Shown: positions 17,787-26,479 of the stretch, in pieces
Position numbering within the stretch: position 1 is the first letter of the stretch
How the letters are laid out: every line of letters begins with the position of its first letter
Origin: Nocardia xishanensis NBRC 101358
Lineage (GTDB): Bacteria > Actinomycetota > Actinomycetes > Mycobacteriales > Mycobacteriaceae
DNA length: 64,000 nucleotides
Direction: 5' to 3'
Assembly (NCBI RefSeq): GCF_001613365.1
Contig: NZ_BDCF01000043.1
Span: 1 to 64,000, forward strand
Notes under the pieces: model-generated
Databases searched by the model: none
The model's input: only the letters and a program-made list of their open reading frames with translations
What the model was told of the DNA's origin: nothing
Program-made: the position numbers and the translations under genes

Positions 17787-18791
17787 TCAAGCGATCCGTC
17801 GGGTCTCGGTCGCGTCGAACGCGGCCGCGTCGGCGAAGAACGCGACCAGGTCGCGCACGGTGTCGTCGATCGGGCGCGGCCGGTAACCGAGCTCCCGTTC
17901 CGCCTTGCCGTGGTCGACCATCGGCGCCGAGACCAGCGCGCCGAGCGCGGCCTTGGACAGCATGTCGGTGCCGAGCAGCTTCCCGATCGGCGCGAGCACC
18001 GGGATCAGGCTGCCGACCAGCTTCGGTGAGATGGTGAACTTCGGCCCCTTCTTGCCGCCGTGCGCCGCCGCCATCCGGCACAGGTCGAGCATCGAGATCA
18101 TCGATCCGCCGAGCAGGTAGTTCTCGCCGGTCCGGCCCTTTTCGCCGGCCAGGATCAGGCCATGCGCCACGTCGCGGACGTCGACGAGGTCGAAGCTGCC
18201 GCCGATCATCGCGGGCACCCTGCCCTGGGCGGCTTCCCGCAGCGCGAGATTGATCCGGGAGAGGGGAGTGCTGTAGTCGACGGGCCCGAACACGCCTGTC
18301 GGGTTGCAGAGCACGGCGTCCAGGCCTTTGTCGACGACTTTGCGCAGCTCGATCTCGCCCGCCCACTTGGAGCGGTCGTAGACCGGGAGCGCGGGGCCGG
18401 TGGAGCGGACCGTGCGTTCGTCGATGCGGCCGCCGCAGCTGTATTGGTTGAACGCGTGGATGGAGCTGGCGTGCACCATCCGGCGCGCGCCGACCTCCAG
18501 CGCGGCCTCGGCCACGACGCGCACGCCCTCGGTGTTGACCTTCCAGGCGAGATCGTTCTTCTCGGCCAGGGTGATCACCGCGACCAGGTGGTACACGAGC
18601 TCCGCGCCCGCCAGCGCCTCGCGCATCGACGCGGGGTCGAGGACGTTCCCCGCGACCCAGGTGACGTTCGGTTGCGCGGCCTGCCCGGGTACCGCCCGGT
18701 CGATCGCGGTGACCTCGTGTCCCTGATCGACGAGCAGGCGGAGGAGATTCGTGCCAAGGTAGCCGGCTGCGCCGGTCACTGCGACCTTCAT
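17787..18791 (-). CDS. NAD-dependent epimerase/dehydratase (3-beta-HSD-like SDR)
   Basis: A 334-residue extended short-chain dehydrogenase. It has the dinucleotide loop TGAAGYLG (6-13), D31 after the second strand (suggesting NAD preference), catalytic Tyr138 and Lys142 in YDRSK, and the serine pair at 109-110. The fold resembles steroid or sugar-nucleotide dehydrogenases (3-beta-HSD/epimerase group); the substrate cannot be read from the sequence. Two KstR-like operator palindromes lie 14-44 bases upstream of ATG 18791, which favours a sterol- or lipid-responsive dehydrogenase. The gene precedes the radical SAM gene on the same strand, but the LexA box between them suggests separate control. 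Confidence 0.8.
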   Translation of the reverse strand: MKVAVTGAAGYLGTNLLRLLVDQGHEVTAIDRAVPGQAAQPNVTWVAGNVLDPASMREALAGAELVYHLVAVITLAEKNDLAWKVNTEGVRVVAEAALEVGARRMVHASSIHAFNQYSCGGRIDERTVRSTGPALPVYDRSKWAGEIELRKVVDKGLDAVLCNPTGVFGPVDYSTPLSRINLALREAAQGRVPAMIGGSFDLVDVRDVAHGLILAGEKGRTGENYLLGGSMISMLDLCRMAAAHGGKKGPKFTISPKLVGSLIPVLAPIGKLLGTDMLSKAALGALVSAPMVDHGKAERELGYRPRPIDDTVRDLVAFFADAAAFDATETRRIA

Positions 18792-18804
18792 GGCCGATAC
18801 AATA

Positions 18805-18818
18805 TAGAACTTGTTCTA
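18805..18818. promoter_or_regulatory. KstR-like operator 1 (perfect palindrome)
   Basis: TAGAACTTGTTCTA is a perfect 14-bp palindrome fitting the KstR pattern TnnAACnnGTTnnA. It lies 14 bases upstream of the SDR start codon. Confidence 0.65.
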
Positions 18819-18821
18819 ATT

Positions 18822-18835
18822 TGCAACACGTTGCA
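18822..18835. promoter_or_regulatory. KstR-like operator 2
   Basis: TGCAACACGTTGCA again fits TnnAACnnGTTnnA, with perfect 6-bp arms. Its centre is 17 bp from that of operator 1. Confidence 0.5.
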
Positions 18836-19035
18836 GTTCTGTCCGGTCGCGGCGACGGTATCGAAAGTTGCCGGTGGGGTCCGCTATATTGAGCCCAACC
18901 GCAGCGGCGTCGCCGTTCGGACGGCCCGTCTTGGCCCGAGCTGTCCGGGGGCACAGCCGTTTCGGGCAGGGAGTAGACGTTCGACAACGATGTGTACGAC
19001 ACAGATGTTCACGACGAATTTTGGGGGGCAACTCG

Positions 19036-19365
19036 ATGAGTGATCTCTCGGTCGAGACCGAAGCGGTCCGGGCTTTCGCCACGGAGAACGCCGGGATCGC
19101 CGGACAAATCTCCGCGGCGGCCAATACGGACCTCGTGGGTCAGCTGGCCGCGATGACGCCGGTGTTCGGCATGATCGGCGCCGACTATCTGCTGAGCTTC
19201 GCCGCGGCGCAAGTACTGCAGGCCAAGGACATCAACGATCTGTCGGCCAAGTACGCCGACCTCTCGTACAAGGCGTTCAACGCCGCCTCGCTCTTCGAGG
19301 CCACCGACGGCGGCAACGCCGGTGCGATCAATATGCAGGCCGGCGAGATCGGAGGCGGGGCATGA
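19036..19365 (+). CDS. Type VII secretion target (EspC-like)
   Basis: A 109-residue all-helical protein of the EspC/DUF2580-like type VII secretion target group. Its length, the helical N-terminal half (LSVETEAVRAFATENAGIAGQ), the Ala-rich second helix and the absence of a signal peptide fit. The start is ATG 19036 behind GGGGGG. The stop overlaps the ATG of the next gene (ATGA). It probably forms a helical pair with the downstream protein for export by an ESX system; no ESX core component is encoded in the window. Confidence 0.7.
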   Translation: MSDLSVETEAVRAFATENAGIAGQISAAANTDLVGQLAAMTPVFGMIGADYLLSFAAAQVLQAKDINDLSAKYADLSYKAFNAASLFEATDGGNAGAINMQAGEIGGGA

Positions 19366-20990
19366 AGCCGCTGGATCCCTCGCCGACGGGCCTCATCGCG
19401 CCGAGCGAGCCCGCCGCGGACTCGCTCGGCCACGCCGCAGCCGGTGCGAATCATGCTGTCCCCCCGTCGATTCCGACGGATCAGGCGCTCATCGATCTGC
19501 CACTGCCGCAGTTGCCCCAGGACATCCCGGCCATCGAACCGCCGGAATTCGTATTGTCGCGCAAGGTGAGTGAAGACGCGCCCGCGCTCGGCGCGACGCC
19601 TCCGGGACTGCCCGGCCTGAACGGTGCGCCCGCGCCGGAGGCTCACGACATCCTCAGCGGGCTGCCCACGGACGTGGAAAGCCTGCTGGGCGGGGCGAAC
19701 ACCGCGATCAGCCACGCCGCCGCACAGGTGCAGGACGCCGCGAACAGCCTGCTCGGCAGCGCGAGCGGCATGCTGGGCGGCAATCCGTCCGCCGCCGCCA
19801 CGTCCGCCGCGGCGGCGACACCGCAGCTGCCCACGCTGCCCGAGCTGCCCGCCGACCCGATCGGCGCGTTGATGAACGGGTTGCAGATCCCGGCATTGCC
19901 CGGCGTCGACCTGCTGTTCAAACCAATTCTCGACCTGCTCAGCAGCTTCGGCACCGGCATCTTCGGCGCGCTCGACCCGACCGCGATCCTGAACCAGTCG
20001 TCCCAGATCATCGAGACGGCGATGCAGATCGGCAAGGGCAGCCTGGCCACCGTCGAGCAGCTCTGGGAGGGGCAGGCGTCGCGCCAGGCGCAGGCCGCGG
20101 GCCAACAGGCCAACCAGCAGGGGCAGGAGGCCAGTCAGCGCGGTTTCGACATCTCCGAGCTCACCCAGCGGGCGGCGGCCGTCGTGCAGCAGGGCAACGC
20201 CCAATTGCTCGGTATCGCAGGCTCTTTCGCGACCCAGGCGACCGCGATGGCGCCGGTGATCCTCACCCCGCCCGGACAGGCCGCGCTGATCGCCAGCGCG
20301 ACCGAGCACCTCGGGCAAGCCGTCTCGGTGGTCAACCTGACCCGAGGCGATCTGGCGGGAAAGACCGCCGAACTGAACGGCGTCGTCGCGCAGTTGCTCG
20401 GCCAGAGCGGTTTGCCCTCGGCGCAAGAAGTGGCGCAGGCGGCCGCGCAGAACATCGGCGAACCCCTGTTGTCGCAGGCGCAGGACGCAGCGACGCAGGC
20501 GGCGAGCAGCAGCAGCCCGAGCGGCGGTCTCAACACGTCGACCTCGACGATCCCGTCGTCGCTCAACAGCACCGGCACCGCGGGCACGCCGGGCTCGCCG
20601 GGCGGTCTGCTCGGTCCGCTGGGTCGTCCCGGTGGCCCCGGCCCCGGCGGCCCGGGGCCGGGTTCCTCCGGACTGCCGAGTATTCCGGGCCTGCCCGGAG
20701 CGGCGGTCCCCGCCGTCCGCCCCATCGGCATGCCGGGCGCGACACTGCCGACCGGCCTCGGCGCGGCGACGACGCCCGCGGGGACCGGCAGCTCGTTCAT
20801 GGGCGGCTCGCCGGCCGCGGCGGGCGCCCGCCAAGGCGACGACGAGCACTCGCGCAATGTGCAGCCGTACCAGAGCCGCACCGGCAACGACGATCTGACC
20901 GGCCCGCTCGGCGAATCGACACCGGACGTCATCGGTGCGACGCACACCGACGAACTGCTCAGCTCGGATTACGAGCAGGATCAGTTCTAG
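19362..20990 (+). CDS. Ala/Pro/Gly-rich putative ESX-secreted protein
   Basis: A 542-residue low-complexity protein with no signal peptide, coupled by ATGA overlap to the EspC-like gene. The N-terminal 110 residues are Pro-rich and disordered. The middle (about 100-390) is Ala/Gln-rich helix, including a Gln-rich coiled segment (QASRQAQAAGQQANQQGQEA). The segment around 405-450 is collagen-like Gly/Pro (GLLGPLGRPGGPGPGGPG), and the end is acidic. It resembles EspB/EspE-type cargo paired with EspC-like partners. Function in the envelope or outside the cell is inferred only from that pairing. Confidence 0.55.
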   Translation: MKPLDPSPTGLIAPSEPAADSLGHAAAGANHAVPPSIPTDQALIDLPLPQLPQDIPAIEPPEFVLSRKVSEDAPALGATPPGLPGLNGAPAPEAHDILSGLPTDVESLLGGANTAISHAAAQVQDAANSLLGSASGMLGGNPSAAATSAAAATPQLPTLPELPADPIGALMNGLQIPALPGVDLLFKPILDLLSSFGTGIFGALDPTAILNQSSQIIETAMQIGKGSLATVEQLWEGQASRQAQAAGQQANQQGQEASQRGFDISELTQRAAAVVQQGNAQLLGIAGSFATQATAMAPVILTPPGQAALIASATEHLGQAVSVVNLTRGDLAGKTAELNGVVAQLLGQSGLPSAQEVAQAAAQNIGEPLLSQAQDAATQAASSSSPSGGLNTSTSTIPSSLNSTGTAGTPGSPGGLLGPLGRPGGPGPGGPGPGSSGLPSIPGLPGAAVPAVRPIGMPGATLPTGLGAATTPAGTGSSFMGGSPAAAGARQGDDEHSRNVQPYQSRTGNDDLTGPLGESTPDVIGATHTDELLSSDYEQDQF

Positions 20991-21012
20991 GGTTCCGCAA
21001 CGGATCTCGCGA

Positions 21013-21047
21013 CGGCGCCCTCTCCCGAGGTCCGGGGGAGGGCGCCG
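21013..21047 (+). terminator. Terminator of the ESX-substrate operon
   Basis: The arms CGGCGCCCTCTCCC (21013-21026) and GGGGGAGGGCGCCG (21034-21047) pair with a single G-T wobble across a 7-base loop, 23 bases after the stop codon. Confidence 0.75.
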
Positions 21048-21145
21048 TGCCGAAGTCGCGCTTCCCGCCGAAGGTAGGCCCCTCGTATGCCCGGCTCCGA
21101 CCGGTGGGTGAGTGTGCGGGCGTGGCGGATGTGGAGGTTGCTGGG

Positions 21146-21790
21146 TTATCGGCCCAAGCCCTCCAGTACCGAGGTCACTACCGTGTGGGCGCTGTCGACG
21201 ACGTCGTCGAGGGGTTGGCGGAAGTCGCCGAGCACCCAATGCTGGGCGATCATGAGGACGGCGCCGACCAAGCCGGTGGCGATGGTGCGCAGGCGCGGGT
21301 GCGGCACGGATTCGATGTCGATCATCGGGGTGGCCAGTTCCAGGAAGGTATCGACGAAAGATCCGGTCACCCTGCGATAGTCCGCGTCTACCGCAGGGCT
21401 GATGCCGAGTATTTCGAAGAACACGATCCGCGCGATCCTCGGGTCTTCGGCGATGCCGCGGAAGAAGCCGGTCAACGCGCCGTGTACGACAGTTCCGATG
21501 GTGCCGGGGTGCGCGGCGGCTCCGTCGACGATGTACCCGCGCAGCCGATCGGTGGCGACGGTGTACGCGGCGAGCAGCAAACCCTCACTGCCGTCGAACG
21601 ATTCGTAGACGTAGCGCTTGCCCACGCCTGCTCGCGCACAGACGGCGTCGATGGTGGTGTTGCGGTAGCCGCGCGTGCCGAATTCCTCGATCGCCGCGTC
21701 GACGAGCCGGGCGCGACGCTGCTGTTGACGCTGTTCGGGCCCGGCGCCCCGGTATTTGCGGCCGGGGACGCCGAACTCGGAGACGGTCAC
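21146..21790 (-). CDS. TetR-family transcriptional regulator
   Basis: A 214-residue TetR-type repressor. The N-terminal DNA-binding domain (about residues 20-68) shows RLVDAAIEEFGTRGYRNTTI, then VCARAGVGKRYVYESFDG, the usual helix-turn-helix. The C-terminal helical domain should bind a hydrophobic ligand. The start is put at GTG 21790; the frame continues upstream through an arginine-rich stretch without support. A 14-bp palindrome, GCCACCATGGTGGC (21791-21804), abuts the start and could be an autoregulatory site. Its neighbours are the ESX-substrate pair (convergent) and a secreted hydrolase gene on the same strand; its target is not evident. Confidence 0.85.
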   Translation of the reverse strand: MTVSEFGVPGRKYRGAGPEQRQQQRRARLVDAAIEEFGTRGYRNTTIDAVCARAGVGKRYVYESFDGSEGLLLAAYTVATDRLRGYIVDGAAAHPGTIGTVVHGALTGFFRGIAEDPRIARIVFFEILGISPAVDADYRRVTGSFVDTFLELATPMIDIESVPHPRLRTIATGLVGAVLMIAQHWVLGDFRQPLDDVVDSAHTVVTSVLEGLGR

Positions 21791-21869
21791 GCCACCATGG
21801 TGGCACCGCCGTCGGTGTGAGACAAGCCACGCCGAGCGCAGGGCTCGCCGGAGGGCCGTCACGTTCGGC

Positions 21870-23909
21870 TCACCAGCCGGGATCGCCCTCGACCGGGATG
21901 TTGACCCAGCTGGGTTGTTCGGGGTCGAAGACGAGATGCTGTGGCCGCAGGCCGCTCTCGTTCAGCAGCGGGCGCAGCGGGATGCTGCTGGGGAAGTTCC
22001 CCGCGAAGACGTCGATGCGGAGCCGATGTCCCGGCTGGAGCACGCCGTCCGTGGCGAAGAGCCCGATATCGAGCACGGTCGGCTCGCCGGGGACGACGGG
22101 CTCCCGGCTCGCCAGGGTGAGGATCGGGTACGGATCGGTGTAGTCGCCGTTGGGGGAGCGGGTGGAGGCGGCCTCGTCGACGGCGCGGAGGGAGGCGGTG
22201 CGCTGGCCGGTGGTCCACACCGTCGAGTGCCCGTCCGGCGCGACATCGTTCACGGTCACGGTCCAGTAGCCGTCCGTGGCGTCGAGGACGGTGTTCAGGT
22301 GAACGGCGAGCGGACCGGAGATCTGGGTCGGCTGGTTCACCGGCGCCGTCGTGAAGGTCAGCGCGTTCACCTCGCTGATCCGCGCGTCTTCGGCGCAGAT
22401 GTCCAATGCCGAGACGATGCCCGCCGTTCCGTGCGCGGCATCGCGCGAGCACAGGGTGGCGAGGCCTGGCGCGATCGTCATCCGTGCGGGTCCGCCCGGC
22501 GCCGTGCTCAGCGAGCCGTCGCCCGCGGCGGTCGGCGCGGTGCCCGACGGTACCGCGTTCAGGTACAACCGCCGGTACTCCATCCCCGGGCGCGGGAAGG
22601 ACGGGCTTGCGCTCCATCCACCGCCCTGCTGCCACGACGTCACCTGGTCGTAGCCGTCGATGCCGTTGTCGATTCCCTTGAGCCACTTGTCGAACCACGC
22701 GCGTTGCAGGACGTCCAGGGACGGCGGCGCGCCCGGGTCGCCCATACCCGCGCCGGTGGTGACGTGGTAGGTGTTGCCCATCACCAGCTTCTTCTGGCTG
22801 TCGGCGACGTCGATGGCGTTGTACACCCGCGGTGAGGAGTAGGTGAAGATGTCGTGCCAGCCGCCGTAGATGAAGGTCGGCGTCTGGATCCGCTCCGGAT
22901 GTCCGACCCACGCGGTCCGCAGCGGGCTCTCGTCGTCGAGCACCGCCAGCATCTCCGGCGGGATCTGGTCGATGCTCGGCGTGACCAGCGCCGCGATGAC
23001 GACGTTGAAGAAGGTGAACGGATCGCGGATACGGTCGGCCAGCCACGTCCAGTCGAACCGGCCGCTCAGCATCGAGACCACGTCGGGAAGCAACTTCGAG
23101 GCGTTGACCGCGAGCAGCCATTCGGGGATGAAACCGATGCCGAGTGCGCCACCGGGCGCCGCGACGTCGCGGATGAGGTCGCTGCCCGGCACGATCGGGA
23201 AGATCGCCTGCAGCGCGGCGGGTCTGCGCTCGGCGGTCTGCAACTGGTTGACGGCGGAGTAGGAGATGCCGCTCATGCCGATCCGTCCGTTGGACCACGG
23301 CTGGTTCGCCGCCCAGTCCACCACCTCGGCGCCGTCTTGCTGTTCGCGATCGCCGAAGACCTGCCAAATGCCTTGGGAGAAACCGGTTCCGCGCACGTCT
23401 ACGACGACCTGGGTGTAACCGCTCTGGATCAGCTTGCGGTCGACGCCGAAGGTGCGGGCCGCGCCGCCGGGCAGGGCTCGCATCAGATCACTGAGCCCGC
23501 CCATCCCGAACGCCGAGAAGTCCAGATTGCGCAGCACCTGCATCAACGGGTCGGCCAGCCCGGGAATCGCCAGTGCGGAATCCGCTAGGTTCGCGACGAG
23601 TTTCGTGTAGGGCGTCAGGCTGACGACGGTCGGCGTCGGCTCCTGGATCGGCTGGCCGGTCGCATCGGCGGGGTGGTAGACGTTCGCCTTCAGCACCGTG
23701 CCGTCGCTCATGGTGATCGGCACGTCCCATTCGATGAAGACGTGCGGATATTGCGGCGGCGCATTGTGTGTGGCGATGAACTGGGCGTCGAGCCCCGCGC
23801 TCGCCGGCGTCGACTCGGCCGGAGGCGCGGACACCGCCCCACCGGCCATCACCAGGAACGCGGACAGCGCTGCGGCCGCCACAGCGATCGGACCCCGACG
23901 TCTGATCAT
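21870..23909 (-). CDS. Secreted CocE/NonD-family (S15-like) hydrolase
   Basis: A 679-residue exported alpha/beta hydrolase. A signal peptide (residues 1-26, MIRRRGPIAVAAAALSAFLV start) is followed by the CocE/X-Pro dipeptidyl-peptidase fold. VVVDVRGTGFSQG gives the family's oxyanion region, the nucleophile is Ser216 in GISYSA, an acid is likely in GGWHD, and a His lies in GNTYHVTTG. A C-terminal beta-rich domain ends in QPSWVNIPVEG. Family members cleave esters or amides of small molecules or peptides; the substrate here is unknown. The start at 23909 was preferred over 24008 because it begins directly with the signal peptide and has GGGAGGG upstream. Confidence 0.8.
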   Translation of the reverse strand: MIRRRGPIAVAAAALSAFLVMAGGAVSAPPAESTPASAGLDAQFIATHNAPPQYPHVFIEWDVPITMSDGTVLKANVYHPADATGQPIQEPTPTVVSLTPYTKLVANLADSALAIPGLADPLMQVLRNLDFSAFGMGGLSDLMRALPGGAARTFGVDRKLIQSGYTQVVVDVRGTGFSQGIWQVFGDREQQDGAEVVDWAANQPWSNGRIGMSGISYSAVNQLQTAERRPAALQAIFPIVPGSDLIRDVAAPGGALGIGFIPEWLLAVNASKLLPDVVSMLSGRFDWTWLADRIRDPFTFFNVVIAALVTPSIDQIPPEMLAVLDDESPLRTAWVGHPERIQTPTFIYGGWHDIFTYSSPRVYNAIDVADSQKKLVMGNTYHVTTGAGMGDPGAPPSLDVLQRAWFDKWLKGIDNGIDGYDQVTSWQQGGGWSASPSFPRPGMEYRRLYLNAVPSGTAPTAAGDGSLSTAPGGPARMTIAPGLATLCSRDAAHGTAGIVSALDICAEDARISEVNALTFTTAPVNQPTQISGPLAVHLNTVLDATDGYWTVTVNDVAPDGHSTVWTTGQRTASLRAVDEAASTRSPNGDYTDPYPILTLASREPVVPGEPTVLDIGLFATDGVLQPGHRLRIDVFAGNFPSSIPLRPLLNESGLRPQHLVFDPEQPSWVNIPVEGDPGW

Positions 23910-24226
23910 GACTTGCCAAACCCTCCCACAATGAGGAACTACTTCGTTCCCGTAAGTGACGCAACGGTAACCTACGCCACGATTCCGCGCCACCATGACC
24001 GGGTTCACATCGCGTCGCGCCGGTTCGTCTTCTCGAACAAGGTCTGGCGGGAATGTTCTCCCGACGGTGCAGTGACACTCGGTCGCCGGCTACATACGGT
24101 GGTTCACCGGTCCCCGCTCCAGGGGGCGATCTCATAAGCCGGGGAAGGACGCGGTGCGGTGGTTGGCGTTTCGGACCCGATGCGTCTCGTGGCGGGCACG
24201 ATCAGGTTCGAGGGGTGTGCCTGCTG
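23910..24226. other. Divergent promoter region, hydrolase / MmpL-like
   Basis: No gene is seen in these 317 bases between the divergent hydrolase and transporter genes. They must hold both promoters. I could not assign -10/-35 boxes with confidence. Confidence 0.4.
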
Positions 24227-26479
24227 ATGAGCCTCGGCGCCTCCGAAAAGTCCTCCACTACTTCCGATTCGGAGCCCACAGGCCGCGGTCCACTGTCGCG
24301 CACGACGCGTCGGATGACGACCCACCCGCGCGCGGTGATCGCGGTCTGGCTGTTCGTTCTCGCGCTGTGCGGGCTGGGCTACCCGGTGCTCGAATCACGG
24401 GTGCAGGCACCGGATCTCACCGTAGATCGCGCCGAATCGGTCGCGGTGCAACGTCTGATCGCCGAGCACTTCCCCGGCCTGCGGGCCGAACAGGCGCTGC
24501 TGGTATTCGATTCCGACACGGCCGTCGTGGACACCGCCGACTACCGCGCCCAGATCGAGCGGGCCCGGCGCGCCGTCGAATCGGTCGGCGGCATGACGGT
24601 GCTCACGGCACCCACCGATCTCGCTGCGCGACAGCTGGTTTCGTCCGACGGCCGGACCGCATTGGCCGTGGTCGCGATCGAGGGCGATCAGTCGCACCGC
24701 GTCGCCGTCTCCGGAGATGTGCAGGACGCGCTGTCCGCGCTGCCCGGTCGTGACGTGGTCCGCGTCGATCTCACGGGCTACACCGCGATCCAGAACGATG
24801 TGATCATCGCCGAGCAGGCCGACGCGCGCCGCGCCGAATCGCTCGGCGTTCCCGTTGCTTTCGTGCTGCTGACGCTGGCGCTCGGCGCGGTGGCCGCGGC
24901 GTCGCTGCCGATCCTGATGGCCGTCGCCGGGCTGCTGACCTGCACCGGAGTGCTGTTGGTCGCGAGCACCGTGACCTCCGTCGACCCGCTGATGCTGTCC
25001 ATCGCGGGCATGATCGGCCTCGGTGTCGGCATCGACTACGCCCTGTTCGTGGTGAGCAGGTTTCGCGAGGAGCTGTCGGCGCGCGGGGTGACCTCGCGGA
25101 CGGACACCGACGGGATCCGCGCCGCCGTCACCGCGACCATGGCCACCACGGGCGGTATGGTCCTCGCCTCCGGTTCGGTCGTGATCGTCTCGCTGTGCGC
25201 GCTGATCGTGGTGCCCGCCGGAGTTTTTCGCGGCATCGTGCTCGGCGTCGGCGTGGCCGTAGCGACGGCGATGCTCGCGGCGGTGACCCTGCTGCCCGCC
25301 GTTCTCACCGAGCTCGGCCCCGCGGTGAATCGCTGGCGGGTGCGCGGCCGGTCCATCGACTCCGACGACAGCGACGCCGCCCGCCGGTGGGCGCGCCGGG
25401 TGATGCGCAGGCCGGTTGCCTTCGGCCTGGCCGCCGCGGGCCTGCTGGTCGTGGCGGCGCTGCCGCTGAGCAGCCTGCGCACCGGTTTCGACCTCGGCAT
25501 CGCGTCGCTGACCGAGCACCCCTCCGGTGTCGCGGCCCACACGGTCGCGGCGAAATTCCCGCCCGGCATGCTTTCGCCGATGGAGTTCGTCGCGACCGGA
25601 CCCGACGGTGGTCCGCTCGACGCCGAGGCGGCGAGCGCTGTGCAAGTCTTCGCCGACGAGCTGCGCGCCGATCCCCGCGTCGCCGCGGTGCTGGCACAGC
25701 AGTCGGGCGGCCGCGTTCATCTGACCGTCGTGACTCGCACACAGATCGACTCGGCCGCGGGCTCGGACCTGGTCGCCGAACTCGACGCGCGGGCGCATGC
25801 CGTGTCGGCCGCGAATCTGCGGATCAGCGCGGGTGGCGCGCCCGCCGGTCTGCTCGAGATCGGCGACGCGGTCCGCGGCGCCTACGTACTCGTCGTCGTG
25901 ATCACCGTGCTGTGCGCGCTCGCCTTGCTGGTGGCGGTCTTCCGCAGCGTCGCCGTGCCGGTCAAAGCCGTCGCGGTCAACCTGCTCGCCACGGCGGCCG
26001 CGCTGGGCATCACCGTCGCGGTGTTCCAATGGGGCTGGGGCGAAGCCCTTTTCGGCTTCGAGAGTCCCGGTTTCGTCCAGGTCGTGATGCCGCTGATCGT
26101 GTTCGTGATCCTGTTCGGCCTCTCGATGGACTACGAAGTGTTCGTCATCCGCCGGATCAGGGAGAACTGGGACGCGGCCGCGTCGCGCGGCGCGACCGAT
26201 ACGGTCGCCGCCAACCAGGACGCGGTCGCCGACGGGATCGGCGCGACCGCCAAACCCGTCGCGGTCGCCGCCGCGATCATGGTGGTGGTGTTCGCCTGCT
26301 TCCTCACCGCGAGCACCCTGGAACTGAAGCAGCTCGGTTTCGCGCTGGCCGTCGCGGTCCTGCTCGACGTGGTCGTCGTGCGACTGGTGCTGGTACCGGC
26401 GACCCTGCGGTTGCTCGGCCGCTGGAACTGGTGGCTGCCCGCCCCTGGTCAGCGCAAGCGGACGTCGAGCCTGCGGTAG
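24227..26479 (+). CDS. MMPL/RND-family transporter
   Basis: A 750-residue inner-membrane transporter of the MmpL type, which exports lipids or related hydrophobic metabolites using the proton gradient. The two-fold repeat is visible. Repeat 1 has an N-terminal membrane segment (WLFVLALCGLGYPVL), a periplasmic loop and a helical bundle containing GLGVGIDYALFVVSRFREEL. Repeat 2 ends with IVFVILFGLSMDYEVFVIRR, both carrying the Asp-Tyr pair typical of the family. It is shorter than mycobacterial MmpL lipid exporters and lacks their large C-terminal extension. Its last 31 bases overlap the convergent biosynthetic fusion gene, and its position makes it the likely exporter of the cluster product. 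Confidence 0.8.
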   Translation: MSLGASEKSSTTSDSEPTGRGPLSRTTRRMTTHPRAVIAVWLFVLALCGLGYPVLESRVQAPDLTVDRAESVAVQRLIAEHFPGLRAEQALLVFDSDTAVVDTADYRAQIERARRAVESVGGMTVLTAPTDLAARQLVSSDGRTALAVVAIEGDQSHRVAVSGDVQDALSALPGRDVVRVDLTGYTAIQNDVIIAEQADARRAESLGVPVAFVLLTLALGAVAAASLPILMAVAGLLTCTGVLLVASTVTSVDPLMLSIAGMIGLGVGIDYALFVVSRFREELSARGVTSRTDTDGIRAAVTATMATTGGMVLASGSVVIVSLCALIVVPAGVFRGIVLGVGVAVATAMLAAVTLLPAVLTELGPAVNRWRVRGRSIDSDDSDAARRWARRVMRRPVAFGLAAAGLLVVAALPLSSLRTGFDLGIASLTEHPSGVAAHTVAAKFPPGMLSPMEFVATGPDGGPLDAEAASAVQVFADELRADPRVAAVLAQQSGGRVHLTVVTRTQIDSAAGSDLVAELDARAHAVSAANLRISAGGAPAGLLEIGDAVRGAYVLVVVITVLCALALLVAVFRSVAVPVKAVAVNLLATAAALGITVAVFQWGWGEALFGFESPGFVQVVMPLIVFVILFGLSMDYEVFVIRRIRENWDAAASRGATDTVAANQDAVADGIGATAKPVAVAAAIMVVVFACFLTASTLELKQLGFALAVAVLLDVVVVRLVLVPATLRLLGRWNWWLPAPGQRKRTSSLR

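Noticed and set aside
21791..21804. Palindrome GCCACCATGGTGGC as a TetR operator.
   Set aside because: It is a plausible autoregulatory site but too short and GC-rich to call on its own; it is mentioned only with the TetR gene.
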